Shown piece after piece: positions 15,753 through 26,700 of a stretch of 64,000 nucleotides of DNA. Made by a program: the position numbers and the translations under genes. Below the pieces are notes generated by a model that saw nothing but the letters and a program-made list of their open reading frames with translations, did not search any database and was not told the DNA's origin. Source of the stretch: Flavobacterium sp. Root935 (GTDB taxonomy: Bacteria; Bacteroidota; Bacteroidia; Flavobacteriales; Flavobacteriaceae). The stretch covers positions 1,268,949 to 1,332,948 of the forward strand of contig NZ_LMJL01000012.1 in NCBI RefSeq assembly GCF_001429295.1. The letters are read 5' to 3'. Position 1 is the stretch's first letter, and each line of letters begins with the position of its first letter.

Positions 15753-18700
15753 ATGAGAGTTAAAGAACAAGGGCTTTATCTGCCTGAATTTGAACACGAC
15801 AATTGTGGTGCAGGATTTATTTGTAATTTGAATGGTATTAAGTCAAATGATATCATTCACAAAGCATTAGACATCTTAATTAAATTGGAACATCGTGGTG
15901 CAGTTAGTTCTGATGGACGAACTGGTGACGGGGCCGGAATTTTATTCGACATCCCTCATGATTTTTTTAAGAAAGTTTGTGACTTTGAAATCCCAGAAGC
16001 GCGTGAGTATGCAGTAGGAATGGTTTTTTTACCAAAAAGCAAAAACCAGGTTTCTTTTTGTATTAATGCATTTGAAGCAACTATTAAAGATCAAAACTTA
16101 AAGATCTTAGGTTGGAGAGATGTACCTGTTGACGTTGAAAATTTAGGGCAAATCGCCGCAGAAAAAGAACCAACAGTTAAACAAGTTTTCGTTTCTAAAA
16201 ACGGACAAAACTTAACTGAACAAGAATTTAATGCAAAACTTTTTGCAGCTAGAAAAATTGCTGAACATGCCGTAAGAGGATCTAAAACCTCAGAAAGCCA
16301 CATGTTTTATTTTACTAGTTTATCGACAACTACTATAATATATAAAGGTCTATTGATGCCGGAAGACATCAGCCGTTATTATATAGATTTGAAAGATCCA
16401 GACTTGGTGACTCGTTTAGCACTTGTACACCAGCGTTTCTCTACAAATACATTCCCTTCTTGGGACTTAGCTCAACCGTTTAGATACATGTGTCATAATG
16501 GTGAGATCAACACACTTCGTGGAAACGTTAGCCGTATGCGTGCTCGTGAAGAGCTTATGCAGAGTGCTGTTTTTGGCGATGATATCAAAAAATTATTCCC
16601 AATTATCTTAGAAGGAAAATCAGATTCTGCTTCTATGGATATGGTGGTTGAACTTTTATTAATGACAGGTCGTTCTCTTCCTGAGGCAATGATGATGGTT
16701 GTTCCTGAAGCTTGGGAAAAACACCAGACAATGTCTCCAGAAAAAAGAGCATTTTACGAGTTCAACGCTTGTATTATGGAACCTTGGGATGGTCCTGCTT
16801 CTATTCCGTTTACAGATGGTAACGTAATTGGAGCTTTATTAGACAGAAACGGATTGCGTCCTTCTCGTTATACATTAACAAAAAGCGGATTCGTAATTAT
16901 GTCATCTGAAATTGGTGTACTAGATATCGATCCAGAAGATGTAATTCAGCACGGTCGTTTAGAGCCAGGAAAAATGTTCTTGGTTGATATGAACGAAGGT
17001 CGTATTATTGAAGACGAAGAAGTTAAAAAAGCAATTGTAACTAAACGTCCTTACCAAGAATGGTTAGATGCTAACTTATTGCCTTTAGCTAAAATTCCAT
17101 ACACAAATAACCCAACTCCTGTTGAGAAATTAGATTTCGTAACTAGACAAAAGTTATTTGGTTATACTATTGAAGATTTAAAAACAATCATCAACCCAAT
17201 GGGAGGACAAGGAGCTGAAGCAATCAGTTCTATGGGTAACGATACGCCTTTGGCAGTATTGTCAGACCAGCCTCAATTGTTGTATAACTATTTCAAACAA
17301 TTATTTGCTCAGGTTACTAACCCGCCTTTGGATGGTATTCGTGAAGAAATTATTACGGATATCAGTTTAGCAGTTGGCGGCGATTTTAATATTTTTGAAA
17401 TTGAATCTAAGCAGTGTAAAAAACTAAAAATCCAAAATCCAGTTATTTCTAATGAGGATTTGGATAAAATTAGAAACATTGATCACCCAGATTTCAAATC
17501 GGCTACTATTTCTACTTTATACAAAATAGAAAAAGGAGTTAACGGTTTAGAGCGTGCGCTAGAAAAATGTGTTCAGGCAACTTACAAAGCTGTTTCTGAA
17601 GGATGTAATATCATTATTTTATCAGATAGAGGTGTAAGCGAAGAATTAGCTCCAATTCCTATGCTATTGGCTTGTTCATACATTCATCACTCTTTGAACA
17701 TTTTACAAGTTCGTTCTAAATTCGGAATCATCATCGAATCTGCAGAGCCTCGTGAACCGCATCATTTTGCTTTATTGTTTGGATACGGTGCAAGCGCGAT
17801 CAATCCATACATGGTAAACGAAATCATTTATGATCAAGTTGCTCAAGGATTTATTACAGGTGTAAAAGCTGATTATGCAATTGTAAATTACAATAAAGCA
17901 ATTGCAAAAGGTATCGTAAAAATCATGAACAAAATTGGTATCTCTACTTTACATTCGTACAGAGCTGCCCAAATTTTCGAGATTTTAGGTTTAAACAAAA
18001 CATTTACATCTAAATACTTCCCTTACACTCCATCTAGAATTGAAGGAATTGGTTTAATGGAAGTAGAAAAAGAAGTGAAGAAACGTTTCCAAAAAGCTTT
18101 CCCAAATTCAAAAATTGCAAACTTGCTTTCTCTTGAAATCGGAGGTATTTACAGATGGAGACGTGGTGGTGAAAAACACATGTTTAACCCAACTACTATT
18201 TCTAAATTACAACAAGCGGTTCGTTTAAACAGCCCAGAAAGTTATAAAGAATACTCTAATGCGGTTAACGAGCAAAGCTCAAACTTAATGACTATTAGAG
18301 GTTTATTTGAATTCAACAATTTAGATCCAATTTCTATTGACGAAGTAGAACCTTGGACAGAAATTGTAAAGAAATTCAAAACCGGAGCAATGTCTTACGG
18401 TTCTATCAGTCAAGAAGCACATGAGAACTTGGCAATTGCAATGAACAGAATTGGAGGAAAAAGTAATTCTGGAGAAGGTGGAGAAGATCCAAGACGTTTC
18501 CAGAAAGAAATTAACGGAGATTCTAGAAACTCTGCAATTAAACAAGTTGCTTCGGGACGTTTTGGTGTTTCAATCAACTATTTGACAAACGCTAAAGAAA
18601 TCCAGATTAAAATGGCTCAGGGAGCGAAACCTGGCGAAGGCGGACAGTTACCTGGAGAAAAAGTTGTGCCTTGGATTGCTGAGACGAGAAACTCTACACC

Positions 18701-20270
18701 TTATGTAGGTTTGATTTCGCCTCCTCCTCACCACGATATTTATTCTATTGAGGATTTATCTCAGTTGATTTATGACTTGAAAAATGCTAATCGTGAAGCG
18801 CGTGTAAACGTAAAATTAGTTTCTGAGGTTGGAGTTGGAACTATTGCTGCCGGTGTTGCCAAAGCAAAAGCTGACGTTATCTTAATTTCTGGTTATGACG
18901 GAGGAACTGGTGCTGCACCATTAACATCTTTACAACACACAGGTATTCCGTGGGAGCTTGGTTTAGCCGAAGCGCAGCAGACTTTAATCTTAAACGATTT
19001 AAGAAGCCGTGTAGTTTTAGAATGTGACGGACAGTTGAAAACAGGTCGCGACGTTGCTATCGCTGCATTATTAGGTGCTGAAGAATTCGGATTTGCAACG
19101 GCTCCGCTTGTAGCTTCTGGATGTATCATGATGAGAGCTTGTCACTTAAATACTTGTCCAGTTGGTATTGCCACTCAGGATCCTGAATTGAGAAAAAATT
19201 TCAAAGGAACTCCAGAGCACGTAATCAACTTCATGTATTTTATTGCTGAAGAGCTGAGAGAAATCATGGCGCAGTTAGGTTTCAGAACTTTGAAAGAAAT
19301 GGTGGGCCAGTCACAAAAATTAAATGTGAACAAAGCCATCAAACATTATAAAGCAAATGGTTTAGACTTGTCTACAATTCTATACAAACCGGAAAAAGCG
19401 AAAACAGAGCCAAATCATAATACAACGACTCAGGATCACCAACTTGAAAACGTATTGGATTTTGACATCATAAAAGAAGCAATTCCGTCAATCTATAGAA
19501 AAGAGAAAACAAGAGTAACCTTTAAAATTAAAAATACAGACCGTTCTGTAGGTGCTATTTTGAGTAACGAAATCTCAAAAATATATGGCGCACAAGGTTT
19601 ACCTGAAGACACTATTTTAGTTGATTTTGAAGGTTCTGCCGGACAAAGTTTTGGTGCTTTTGCAACAAACGGATTGTCGTTTAAAATTCACGGAAACTGT
19701 AATGATTACTTAGGAAAAGGTCTTTCTGGAGGAAAACTAATTGTAAAAGTACCTCCTACTGCAACCTTCAAACCTGAAGATAACATCATTATTGGAAACG
19801 TTGCCCTTTACGGAGCTATTACCGGAGAGGCTTATATTAATGGAATGGCCGGTGAGCGTTTTTGTGTGAGAAATTCTGGAGCAACAGCAGTTGTTGAAGG
19901 AATTGGAGATCACGGATGCGAATACATGACCGGTGGTACAGTGGTAGTTTTAGGAAAAACAGGAAGAAACTTCGCAGCTGGTATGAGCGGTGGTGTTGCT
20001 TATGTTTACGATCCAAATAAGAAATTCGATTCGACAGTATGTAACATGGAAATGGTTGCATTCGACCCGATGGAAGAAGAGGACGTTACCAAACTAAGAC
20101 GATTGATCAAAAATCATTCATTGTACACAAGCAGTCCATTAGCAAAAAGAATTTTAGCAGACTGGGAAAATGAACAAAAACACTTCGTAAAAGTAATGCC
20201 AACTGATTACAAAAAAGCATTACAACGAATTGCAGAAGAGAAAAAAATAGAAGAATTAATAGCTGGATAA
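15753..20270 (+). CDS. gltB: Glutamate synthase large (alpha) subunit
   Basis: The 1505-residue alpha subunit of NADPH-type GOGAT moves the amide of glutamine to 2-oxoglutarate to form glutamate. The N-terminus [21 protein letters not shown] is the class II amidotransferase start; the short pre-sequence is normally removed to expose the Cys of NCGAGF. The central FMN-binding synthase domain carries the 3Fe-4S cluster motif [15 protein letters not shown] (near 1125-1140). A gltB-type glycine-rich beta-helix ([19 protein letters not shown]) ends the protein. It is followed by gltD, separated by a repeat element. Confidence 0.97.
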   Translation: MRVKEQGLYLPEFEHDNCGAGFICNLNGIKSNDIIHKALDILIKLEHRGAVSSDGRTGDGAGILFDIPHDFFKKVCDFEIPEAREYAVGMVFLPKSKNQVSFCINAFEATIKDQNLKILGWRDVPVDVENLGQIAAEKEPTVKQVFVSKNGQNLTEQEFNAKLFAARKIAEHAVRGSKTSESHMFYFTSLSTTTIIYKGLLMPEDISRYYIDLKDPDLVTRLALVHQRFSTNTFPSWDLAQPFRYMCHNGEINTLRGNVSRMRAREELMQSAVFGDDIKKLFPIILEGKSDSASMDMVVELLLMTGRSLPEAMMMVVPEAWEKHQTMSPEKRAFYEFNACIMEPWDGPASIPFTDGNVIGALLDRNGLRPSRYTLTKSGFVIMSSEIGVLDIDPEDVIQHGRLEPGKMFLVDMNEGRIIEDEEVKKAIVTKRPYQEWLDANLLPLAKIPYTNNPTPVEKLDFVTRQKLFGYTIEDLKTIINPMGGQGAEAISSMGNDTPLAVLSDQPQLLYNYFKQLFAQVTNPPLDGIREEIITDISLAVGGDFNIFEIESKQCKKLKIQNPVISNEDLDKIRNIDHPDFKSATISTLYKIEKGVNGLERALEKCVQATYKAVSEGCNIIILSDRGVSEELAPIPMLLACSYIHHSLNILQVRSKFGIIIESAEPREPHHFALLFGYGASAINPYMVNEIIYDQVAQGFITGVKADYAIVNYNKAIAKGIVKIMNKIGISTLHSYRAAQIFEILGLNKTFTSKYFPYTPSRIEGIGLMEVEKEVKKRFQKAFPNSKIANLLSLEIGGIYRWRRGGEKHMFNPTTISKLQQAVRLNSPESYKEYSNAVNEQSSNLMTIRGLFEFNNLDPISIDEVEPWTEIVKKFKTGAMSYGSISQEAHENLAIAMNRIGGKSNSGEGGEDPRRFQKEINGDSRNSAIKQVASGRFGVSINYLTNAKEIQIKMAQGAKPGEGGQLPGEKVVPWIAETRNSTPYVGLISPPPHHDIYSIEDLSQLIYDLKNANREARVNVKLVSEVGVGTIAAGVAKAKADVILISGYDGGTGAAPLTSLQHTGIPWELGLAEAQQTLILNDLRSRVVLECDGQLKTGRDVAIAALLGAEEFGFATAPLVASGCIMMRACHLNTCPVGIATQDPELRKNFKGTPEHVINFMYFIAEELREIMAQLGFRTLKEMVGQSQKLNVNKAIKHYKANGLDLSTILYKPEKAKTEPNHNTTTQDHQLENVLDFDIIKEAIPSIYRKEKTRVTFKIKNTDRSVGAILSNEISKIYGAQGLPEDTILVDFEGSAGQSFGAFATNGLSFKIHGNCNDYLGKGLSGGKLIVKVPPTATFKPEDNIIIGNVALYGAITGEAYINGMAGERFCVRNSGATAVVEGIGDHGCEYMTGGTVVVLGKTGRNFAAGMSGGVAYVYDPNKKFDSTVCNMEMVAFDPMEEEDVTKLRRLIKNHSLYTSSPLAKRILADWENEQKHFVKVMPTDYKKALQRIAEEKKIEELIAG

Positions 20271-20289
20271 AAATCAATTTCAAAAAATA

Positions 20290-20370
20290 AAATTCCAAAT
20301 TCCAATGGCAATGTCAATGTCAATGAAAATGTCTTCCTGAGCGAAGTCGAAGGATTGGAATTTGGAATTT
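20290..20370. repeat. Palindromic repeat inside the gltB-gltD spacer, family D
   Basis: Perfect 17-base inverted arms AAATTCCAAATTCCAAT (20290-20306) and its complement (20354-20370) enclose three close copies of caatg and the word ctgagcgaagtcgaagg. The same gagcg-agtcgaagg word, with a gaatttgg flank, recurs at 61608-61690. The element sits between two genes expected to form one operon. Confidence 0.75.
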
Positions 20371-20399
20371 AAAGAAATTGGAATTTAATTTAAAATGTC

Positions 20400-21854
20400 A
20401 TGGGTAAAATAGGCGGATTTAAAGAATATAATAGAGCCGACGAAAGTAATTTAGCAGTAGCAGAACGTGTTTCGAACTACAACGAATTTACTATTCCGTT
20501 AGCAAAAGATAAAATAAAAGAACAAGGTTCAAGATGTATGGATTGTGGTATTCCTTTTTGCCACAGCGGTTGTCCGTTAGGAAATTTAATTCCAGACTTC
20601 AACGATATGGTACATCAGGAAGAATGGCAGAGTGCATTAGAGATTTTACAGTCTACTAATAACTTTCCAGAATTTACAGGACGCTTATGCCCTGCTCCAT
20701 GCGAAAAAGCATGCGTATTAGGAATCATTAAAGATCCTGTATCTATCGAAAACATCGAGAAAAACATTGTTGAAAGAGGTTTTGCTGAAGGATGGATAAA
20801 ACCACAAGCTCCAAAAACAAGAACTGGTAAAACAGTTGCCGTTATTGGTTCTGGACCTGCAGGATTAGCAGCTGCACAGCAATTAAACAGAGCGGGGCAT
20901 ACCGTTACTGTTTTTGAAAGAGACAATGCTATTGGAGGTTTACTACGTTACGGGATTCCGAATTTCAAATTAGAAAAAGAAATTATCGACAGACGTGTAG
21001 TAATTCTTGAAGCAGAAGGAATCACTTTCAAAACAAACGTAAACGTTGGGGTTAACTTCAGCGTAGAAGAATTAAACGCATTTGATTCTATCGTTTTATG
21101 CGGAGGAGCAACAGAAAGAAGAAGCTTGCCAACTAAAGGAATCGAAAGCAAAGGCGTTGTTCAGGCAATGGATTTCTTAACGCAGCAAACTAAAGTTTTA
21201 TTTGGAGAATCAATTCCAGATCAAATTAAAGCAACCGGTAAAGATGTAATCGTTATTGGTGGTGGAGATACTGGTTCTGACTGTATTGGAACTTCAAACA
21301 GACACGGAGCTAAATCGGTTACTAACTTTGAGATTTTACCAAAACCTCCAGTTGGAAGAAGCGAGTCAACTCCTTGGCCTTTCTGGCCTTTACAGCTAAA
21401 AACATCTTCTTCTCACGAAGAAGGCTGTGACAGAAACTGGCTAATCAATACGAAAGAATTCATTTCTAACGATAAAGGCGAATTAACTGGATTAAAAACG
21501 GTTGAAGTACAATGGAAAATGACTCCAGGACAAAGACCTGAATTAATCGAAAAAGAAGGTTCTGAGAAAATCTGGCCTTGTGATTTAGCTTTATTAGCCT
21601 TAGGATTTACAGGTCCAGAAAAAACGTTAAGCGAGCAGTTAGGAATCGAAACTGATGCAAGAAGCAATTACAAAGCGCATAACTATCAAACAAACGTTCC
21701 TCACATTTTCACTGCTGGTGATATGAGAAGAGGACAATCATTAATCGTCTGGGCTATTTCAGAAGGTCGCGAAGCAGCAAGAGAGGTAGATTTATTCCTT
21801 ATGGGATCTACAAACTTGCCTACTAAAGGAAAAGGAGATCTTCCTAGCCTTTAA
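20400..21854 (+). CDS. gltD: Glutamate synthase small (beta) subunit
   Basis: The 484-residue beta subunit feeds electrons from NAD(P)H to GltB. The N-terminal domain has the iron-sulfur cysteines of CMDCGIPFCHSGCPLGN and CPAPCEKACVLG. The FAD-binding motif is VIGSGPAGLAAA and the NAD(P)H-binding one is VIGGGDTGSDCIG, with a closing FTAGDMRRGQSLIVWA flavin segment. The length is normal. It starts at the ATG at 20400, 129 bases after gltB; the spacer holds a palindromic repeat that could lower read-through. Confidence 0.96.
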   Translation: MGKIGGFKEYNRADESNLAVAERVSNYNEFTIPLAKDKIKEQGSRCMDCGIPFCHSGCPLGNLIPDFNDMVHQEEWQSALEILQSTNNFPEFTGRLCPAPCEKACVLGIIKDPVSIENIEKNIVERGFAEGWIKPQAPKTRTGKTVAVIGSGPAGLAAAQQLNRAGHTVTVFERDNAIGGLLRYGIPNFKLEKEIIDRRVVILEAEGITFKTNVNVGVNFSVEELNAFDSIVLCGGATERRSLPTKGIESKGVVQAMDFLTQQTKVLFGESIPDQIKATGKDVIVIGGGDTGSDCIGTSNRHGAKSVTNFEILPKPPVGRSESTPWPFWPLQLKTSSSHEEGCDRNWLINTKEFISNDKGELTGLKTVEVQWKMTPGQRPELIEKEGSEKIWPCDLALLALGFTGPEKTLSEQLGIETDARSNYKAHNYQTNVPHIFTAGDMRRGQSLIVWAISEGREAAREVDLFLMGSTNLPTKGKGDLPSL

Positions 21855-21865
21855 TTTTTAAGGCT

Positions 21866-21900
21866 CTAAGGTTCTGAGATGCTAAGATACTAAGTTTTTT
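21866..21900. repeat. Left arm of a 35-base inverted repeat (family F)
   Basis: The arm made of ctaaggttctgagatgc followed by taagatactaag and T6 is repeated in inverse orientation, without mismatch, at 22195-22230. Related words (cttagaaccttag, cttagaatcttag) occur at 51328-51357. No transposase or open frame lies between the arms. Confidence 0.8.
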
Positions 21901-21951
21901 CTCTAGCATTTTATTAAATCTTTATTCCTATAAACAACATAACTATTAACA

Positions 21952-21987
21952 AACCCTTGAATTTACATTCAGGGGTTTTGTTTTTTT
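21952..21987 (+). terminator. Terminator of gltD
   Basis: Stem AACCCTTGAAT (21952-21962) pairs with ATTCAGGGGTT (21967-21977) over a four-base loop, followed by a T-rich run. It lies about 100 bases after the gltD stop, beyond the left arm of an inverted repeat. Confidence 0.8.
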
Positions 21988-22018
21988 GGAGCATCACAAT
22001 TGGCATTTAAATAAACAT

Positions 22019-22079
22019 AGTTCCCGCTTTCGGCTATATCTCTCCGTTCCACTGCGAGGATACCGCCTCAATCGGGGCT
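22019..22079. repeat. Structured repeat, family E (copy 2)
   Basis: Read on the minus strand this copy begins agccccgattgaggcgg, contains atcctcg and gagata, and ends agccgaaagcggga-ct. It aligns along its whole length with the element at 33043-33102 and shares its framing words with 4953-5040. The outer words agccccg and cgggaact can pair. Confidence 0.7.
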
Positions 22080-22130
22080 AAATCCAAACATTTGGCTTCT
22101 TTTAAAAATTAGAACAAAAAGAAATCCATT

Positions 22131-22200
22131 TAATCTGTGGCAAAAAACAATTTCAACAGCATTTAAGAATAAGTTAAATTCGTGAATTCGTGGCAAAAAA
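22131..22200. repeat. Family A words (aatctgtggcaaaaa)
   Basis: Half of the family A palindrome (taatctgtggcaaaaaa) is followed by a related phrase, aattcgtgaattcgtggc, that also occurs near 46930 and 57600. There is no complementary left arm within the expected distance here, so this is a partial copy. Confidence 0.55.
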
Positions 22201-22230
22201 ACTTAGTATCTTAGCATCTCAGAACCTTAG
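22195..22230. repeat. Right arm of the 35-base inverted repeat (family F)
   Basis: The exact inverse of 21866-21900. Together the arms delimit about 295 bases that hold the gltD terminator, a family E copy and family A words. Confidence 0.8.
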
Positions 22231-22322
22231 CGCTCTTAAAAAGGTTACAAAATTTCAGAAACAGCAACTTTTTGTTTAAAAACAAACAATTTGTTACAAT
22301 TTGTTATTTTTCTACAATTTAT

Positions 22323-22352
22323 TTGCTGATACACAAAAGAGTAATAACTTTG
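22323..22352 (+). promoter_or_regulatory. Promoter of lysA
   Basis: TTG at 22323-22325, a 19-base spacer and TAACTTTG at 22345-22352 together match the Bacteroidota -33/-7 promoter. The start codon ATG 22370 follows after a short leader of about 11 bases. No lysine riboswitch is present. Confidence 0.7.
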
Positions 22353-22369
22353 CCCAAAATGATTTAAAA

Positions 22370-23593
22370 ATGCAAGCAAAAGATTTACTGCAGTTAGCAG
22401 ACCAATTTGGAAGTCCATTATATGTTTATGATGCCGAAAAAATCCAATCTCAGTACAATAGGTTAACTAAAGCTTTCTCTAAGGTAGAAAACTTAAGAGT
22501 TAATTATGCCATGAAGGCATTGTCAAACGTTGCGATTCTTCAGTTATTAAAGAACATGGGGTCTGGTTTAGATACTGTATCAATTCAAGAAGTTTTATTG
22601 GGACTTCATGCTGGCTATGATCCTGACAAAATTTTCTTTACACCAAACGGAGTTTCTCTAGAAGAAATCGAAGAAGTTGCCGCAATGGGTGTACAAATCA
22701 ATATTGATAACTTATCTATTCTGGAGCAATTCGGAACAAAATATCCGCAGATTCCGGTATGTATTCGTATCAATCCGCACGTAATGGCGGGTGGAAATGC
22801 TAACATCTCTGTTGGACATATCGACAGTAAATTCGGAATATCTGTTCACCAAATTCCTCATATCTTACGAATTGTTGAGAACACAAAAATGAGCATTGTT
22901 GGAATTCACATGCACACAGGATCTGATATTTTAGATATCGAAGTATTCTTGTATGCTGCTGAAATTTTGTTCGATACAGCGAAAAACTTCAAAGATCTAG
23001 AATTCTTAGATTTCGGAAGCGGATTCAAAGTTCCTTACAAAAAAGACGATATCGAAACAGACATCGAAGAATTAGGTAAAAAATTATCTAAAAGATTCAA
23101 TGCTTTCTGTGCAGAATATGGCAGGGATTTAACTTTGATTTTCGAACCAGGAAAATTCTTGGTGAGCGAAGCAGGTCATTTCTTAGTAAAAGTAAACGTA
23201 GTAAAACAAACAACATCAACAGTTTTCGCTGGAGTTGACAGTGGTTTCAATCACCTAATTCGCCCAATGTTATATGGATCTTCACACCATATTGAAAACA
23301 TCTCAAACCCAAAAGGAAAAGAGCGTTTTTACTCTGTTGTAGGATACATTTGCGAAACGGATACTTTTGCAAACAACCGTAGAATTCAAGAAATTACTGA
23401 AGGTGACATTTTATCTTTCAGAAATGCTGGAGCATACTGTTTCTCAATGTCTTCGAACTACAACTCAAGATACAAACCAGCCGAAGTTCTTTGGAAAGAC
23501 GGAAAAGGAATCTTGATTCGACAAGCGGAAACTTTTGAAGATTTACTTAAAAACCAAATTCCGTTGCCAGAAGAAGTTGCAGCAACAGTTTAA
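22370..23593 (+). CDS. lysA: Diaminopimelate decarboxylase
   Basis: A 407-residue PLP enzyme (alanine-racemase fold) for the last step of lysine synthesis, meso-diaminopimelate to lysine plus CO2. The Schiff-base lysine is in NYAMKALSN, the glycine loop in DFGSGFKVPY, and phosphate and substrate residues in FEPGKFLV and CETDTFANNR. The final AGAYCFSMSSNYNSR supplies the tyrosine of the dimer interface. A longer frame from 22301 adds 23 residues that overlap the promoter, so ATG 22370 (MQAKDLLQLADQFGSPLYVYD) is used. It stands alone with its own terminator. Confidence 0.96.
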   Translation: MQAKDLLQLADQFGSPLYVYDAEKIQSQYNRLTKAFSKVENLRVNYAMKALSNVAILQLLKNMGSGLDTVSIQEVLLGLHAGYDPDKIFFTPNGVSLEEIEEVAAMGVQINIDNLSILEQFGTKYPQIPVCIRINPHVMAGGNANISVGHIDSKFGISVHQIPHILRIVENTKMSIVGIHMHTGSDILDIEVFLYAAEILFDTAKNFKDLEFLDFGSGFKVPYKKDDIETDIEELGKKLSKRFNAFCAEYGRDLTLIFEPGKFLVSEAGHFLVKVNVVKQTTSTVFAGVDSGFNHLIRPMLYGSSHHIENISNPKGKERFYSVVGYICETDTFANNRRIQEITEGDILSFRNAGAYCFSMSSNYNSRYKPAEVLWKDGKGILIRQAETFEDLLKNQIPLPEEVAATV

Positions 23594-23619
23594 AATAAAA
23601 AAAAAGAGAATATCTAGAA

Positions 23620-23653
23620 GTCCCGTTTCTTAATTGAGGCGGGATTTTTTTTA
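23620..23653 (+). terminator. Terminator of lysA
   Basis: A nine-base stem (TCCCGTTTC with GAGGCGGGA, two G-T pairs) and a six-base loop are followed by eight T. It separates lysA from the NACHT gene. Confidence 0.75.
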
Positions 23654-23702
23654 GAATAACATTTTGTAAAACAAGAAAAATATTAATAAAAAATACTATT
23701 TT

Positions 23703-23710
23703 TAGATTTG
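23703..23710 (+). promoter_or_regulatory. Probable -7 box of the NACHT gene
   Basis: TAGATTTG fits TAnnTTTG and lies 22 bases before the ATG. No -33 TTG is found at the usual spacing, so basal expression may be weak. Confidence 0.4.
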
Positions 23711-23732
23711 CCAAAATTAAATAAATTTTTAT

Positions 23733-26700
23733 ATGAAAAAACAGATTGAAAACATTGCCAATCTTTTACCAGATTTTATAAAAAACTCCTTTGATTATGT
23801 AAAGAACAATTTTGATAAAAATAGTCAAGAAATATTTGAAAACGCAAATGGAACTGCAGCTATCGTTATTAAAATTCTTGCTCAACCGTTGATTGATAAA
23901 TATTTTGAAAATAAAACTGAGGCTAAACTTGAAAATTTTGGATTTAACACTTACATCAAAGCAAGTTTAGTACAAGCGAACGATTCAATAGATATAATTA
24001 AAGAAAATATAAACAATAGCTTCTCTCCTGAAATAGTTTTTGGTATAATTAGCAAGGTGATTAAGGAGGAAATACAAAGTTTTGATTCAACAAAAGCAAT
24101 CTTGATTTTTCAGCCTCTTTATCATCCTGTTATTATACATGTCAAAAATAATTATAAGCGTATTTTACAAGATCTTGAAGTTGACTCTATTCATATTGAA
24201 AAATTTATTAAACATTTTAATGAAAACATAGAGCAAACCATCCAGAAAACATTTGGTAGTGACTATGATGAACATTTGAGAAAAACTTCATTATATAGGT
24301 TAAAAGATAATGAAGCGCATTTTTTATATGAAACCATTCAGCTAGGAAAAATAGGTTTTAAAGAAAATGAAAATTTAAAGTATGAAACAACTTATGCCTC
24401 TTGGAAAAATGTTAGTAGTTTTCGTAATAGCTTTGAATCATCTATAGATGATGAAAAATATCAGGAATATGAAAATCAATTAAAACCGGTGGAAGATTTA
24501 ATATCAGATTTTTTTAATCGTAATCCTGATAATAATTTGGATGACATATTATTTATCATTGCAGATTTTGGGAAAGGAAAATCTGTATTTATGAGACATT
24601 ATGCTTCAAAACTTGCAAAACAGTATTTAGAAAAATCCGAAGGGTATTTTCCAATTTATTTTAATTTACGTAATTATTCGAAATATTCCACTGATTCAAA
24701 ATTAGGTGTGATAAGCGATTTTTTAGAAACTAATTATAGCATTAAAATTGATGATGAATATTTTGAGAAAAAAAAATACCTTTTTTTAATTGACTCTTTA
24801 GATGAAAGTGGAGATTTAAACAAAAAATCTATTGATAAAGTCATAAATTCAGTCAAAAATATACAAAAAATAAATAAATCAAAATACAAAACTAACCGTA
24901 TAATTATTACTTCTCGTCCATTTGACGACGGCTTTAGTAATCATCTAATAGAGCATAATCCTTTCAACATTAAAAATAAAGAAAAAAGAGACGTTCCTCA
25001 TTACCTTAATATTCATGGTTTTAAAAAAATACAATTTAACAATTGGCTTTTTGAAACATTAGTGAACTATTCTCATATTAAAAATCTGAACACAACCGGT
25101 ATAGCAAAACAAATTGTTAATGCTGTAAACAAAAATGAAAGAATAGATATTTACCAAGAATTAATAAAAAACGAAACATTATCACGAAGTGAATTGCGTA
25201 GACCAATATTCGCTTATATGGTATATCAACTTATAATCAACAAAGTTGACTTTATTAAAGTTGGAAAATTAGGTGTTTATCTTTCTTTTTTAAATTTACT
25301 TACAAAAGAGGCAAAACATATTCATGACTCAGATTATCAAGTAAATCTTTCAGAGGAATTTGAATTTAGAAATATATTACATGCTACTTCGTCCTTATGG
25401 GTATACCAAAGACAAAAAGGAAAACAAGGAATGCTAAAAAAAGCAGATATATGTCGCGTATTAGAAGGGAAAATTTTAAGTGAAAGCGATAGCGATGTTA
25501 TAGAAAATTTTAAAGGTAAAGGATTTACAGAAATACAATTTCTTTCCCATTCTTATTTTGGGGAAAATAATAATATTCTTCATTTCCAACATCAATCATT
25601 TGCTGAAATTCTTTTGGCGGAATATTATTTAAAAATTTTTATTAAATATTCTTTAGATGAAGATTCTGATATTGAAGAGGCTCGTGCAAAATTAGCAATA
25701 GGAGAACCTACCGAACAAGCTATTATTTTTTTTAAAGAACTTTTGGATTTGTTAAGGGAATCTTCTATCAAATCTAAAGATCTGGTTATAATTGAAAAAA
25801 GAAAACTACTTTTTCCTTTAATGGCTTCATTATCCATTAGAAAACATAACAAACTATTTTCAAATTATCTACATTTCTCTTGGTTTAATAAGTACAAGTT
25901 AGGAGAAAATCAAATAGAATATCCTAAAGAGGCACTAGAAGAATGGTGTATAGGCCATCAAGAGATTGAAAAAATTATTCAGTATGCTGCACTAATATTA
26001 AACTCAAAAACTTTCTACTTACCAATTCAAGGGAATGCCAAAACTTCTTTGTACGATTCTGAAGTTTTTGAAGTTATCAATTACAGTAAGACAAATGCAT
26101 TGTATGGTTTTGATAAGTGGATATCACTACTTGTGGGTAATCGTCTATTTAATTCTTTCAATTCAGAAAAACCACTACTTTTTAACTGGCATTACAACAT
26201 TAATTTTCATCAATTATTTGATATGATTCGAAGCTTTAATTATGTTTTTAATGATTCATGCCCACACTGGGGTAATGATTTATTCCAAGGTATCAATATG
26301 AGTGAAAACAAAAATCAATTTGATCTTTCACATGTAAATTTTGATGGTATAAATTTTTCCCATTCAACTTTTAATAATTTGAGATCTTGGGGAGCAAACT
26401 GGAGTAGATCTAATTTAAATGGATGCTCCTTTTATAATGTTCAATTAATTACATGCTTGTTTTTAGGAGCAATAATTGAAGAAATTGAACATGTTAAAAA
26501 CTTTCATATGATCAATTGCCAAGCCACAACAAATGGCTTTATATTACTTGATGGGCTAAAAACCGAAGATTTAGAAATAAAGAAGAATTATGGTGATCCT
26601 AGAAAAAATCGCTATAATCCTTTTATTGAATCATTTGATGTTTATGATGACCCTGTATTTGTTACTTGTCGAGGGTTTATGATTTACGGATTAAAAAATT

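Noticed and set aside
20615-20926. A 103-residue minus-strand reading frame within gltD
   Set aside because: It is a shadow of the glutamate synthase small subunit with no promoter or family match.
21866-22230. Inverted arms considered as ends of an insertion sequence
   Set aside because: There is no transposase or other open frame between the arms and the gltD terminator lies inside.
22201-22369. Lysine riboswitch before lysA
   Set aside because: The spacer between promoter and start is only about 11 bases and the upstream part is repeat sequence.
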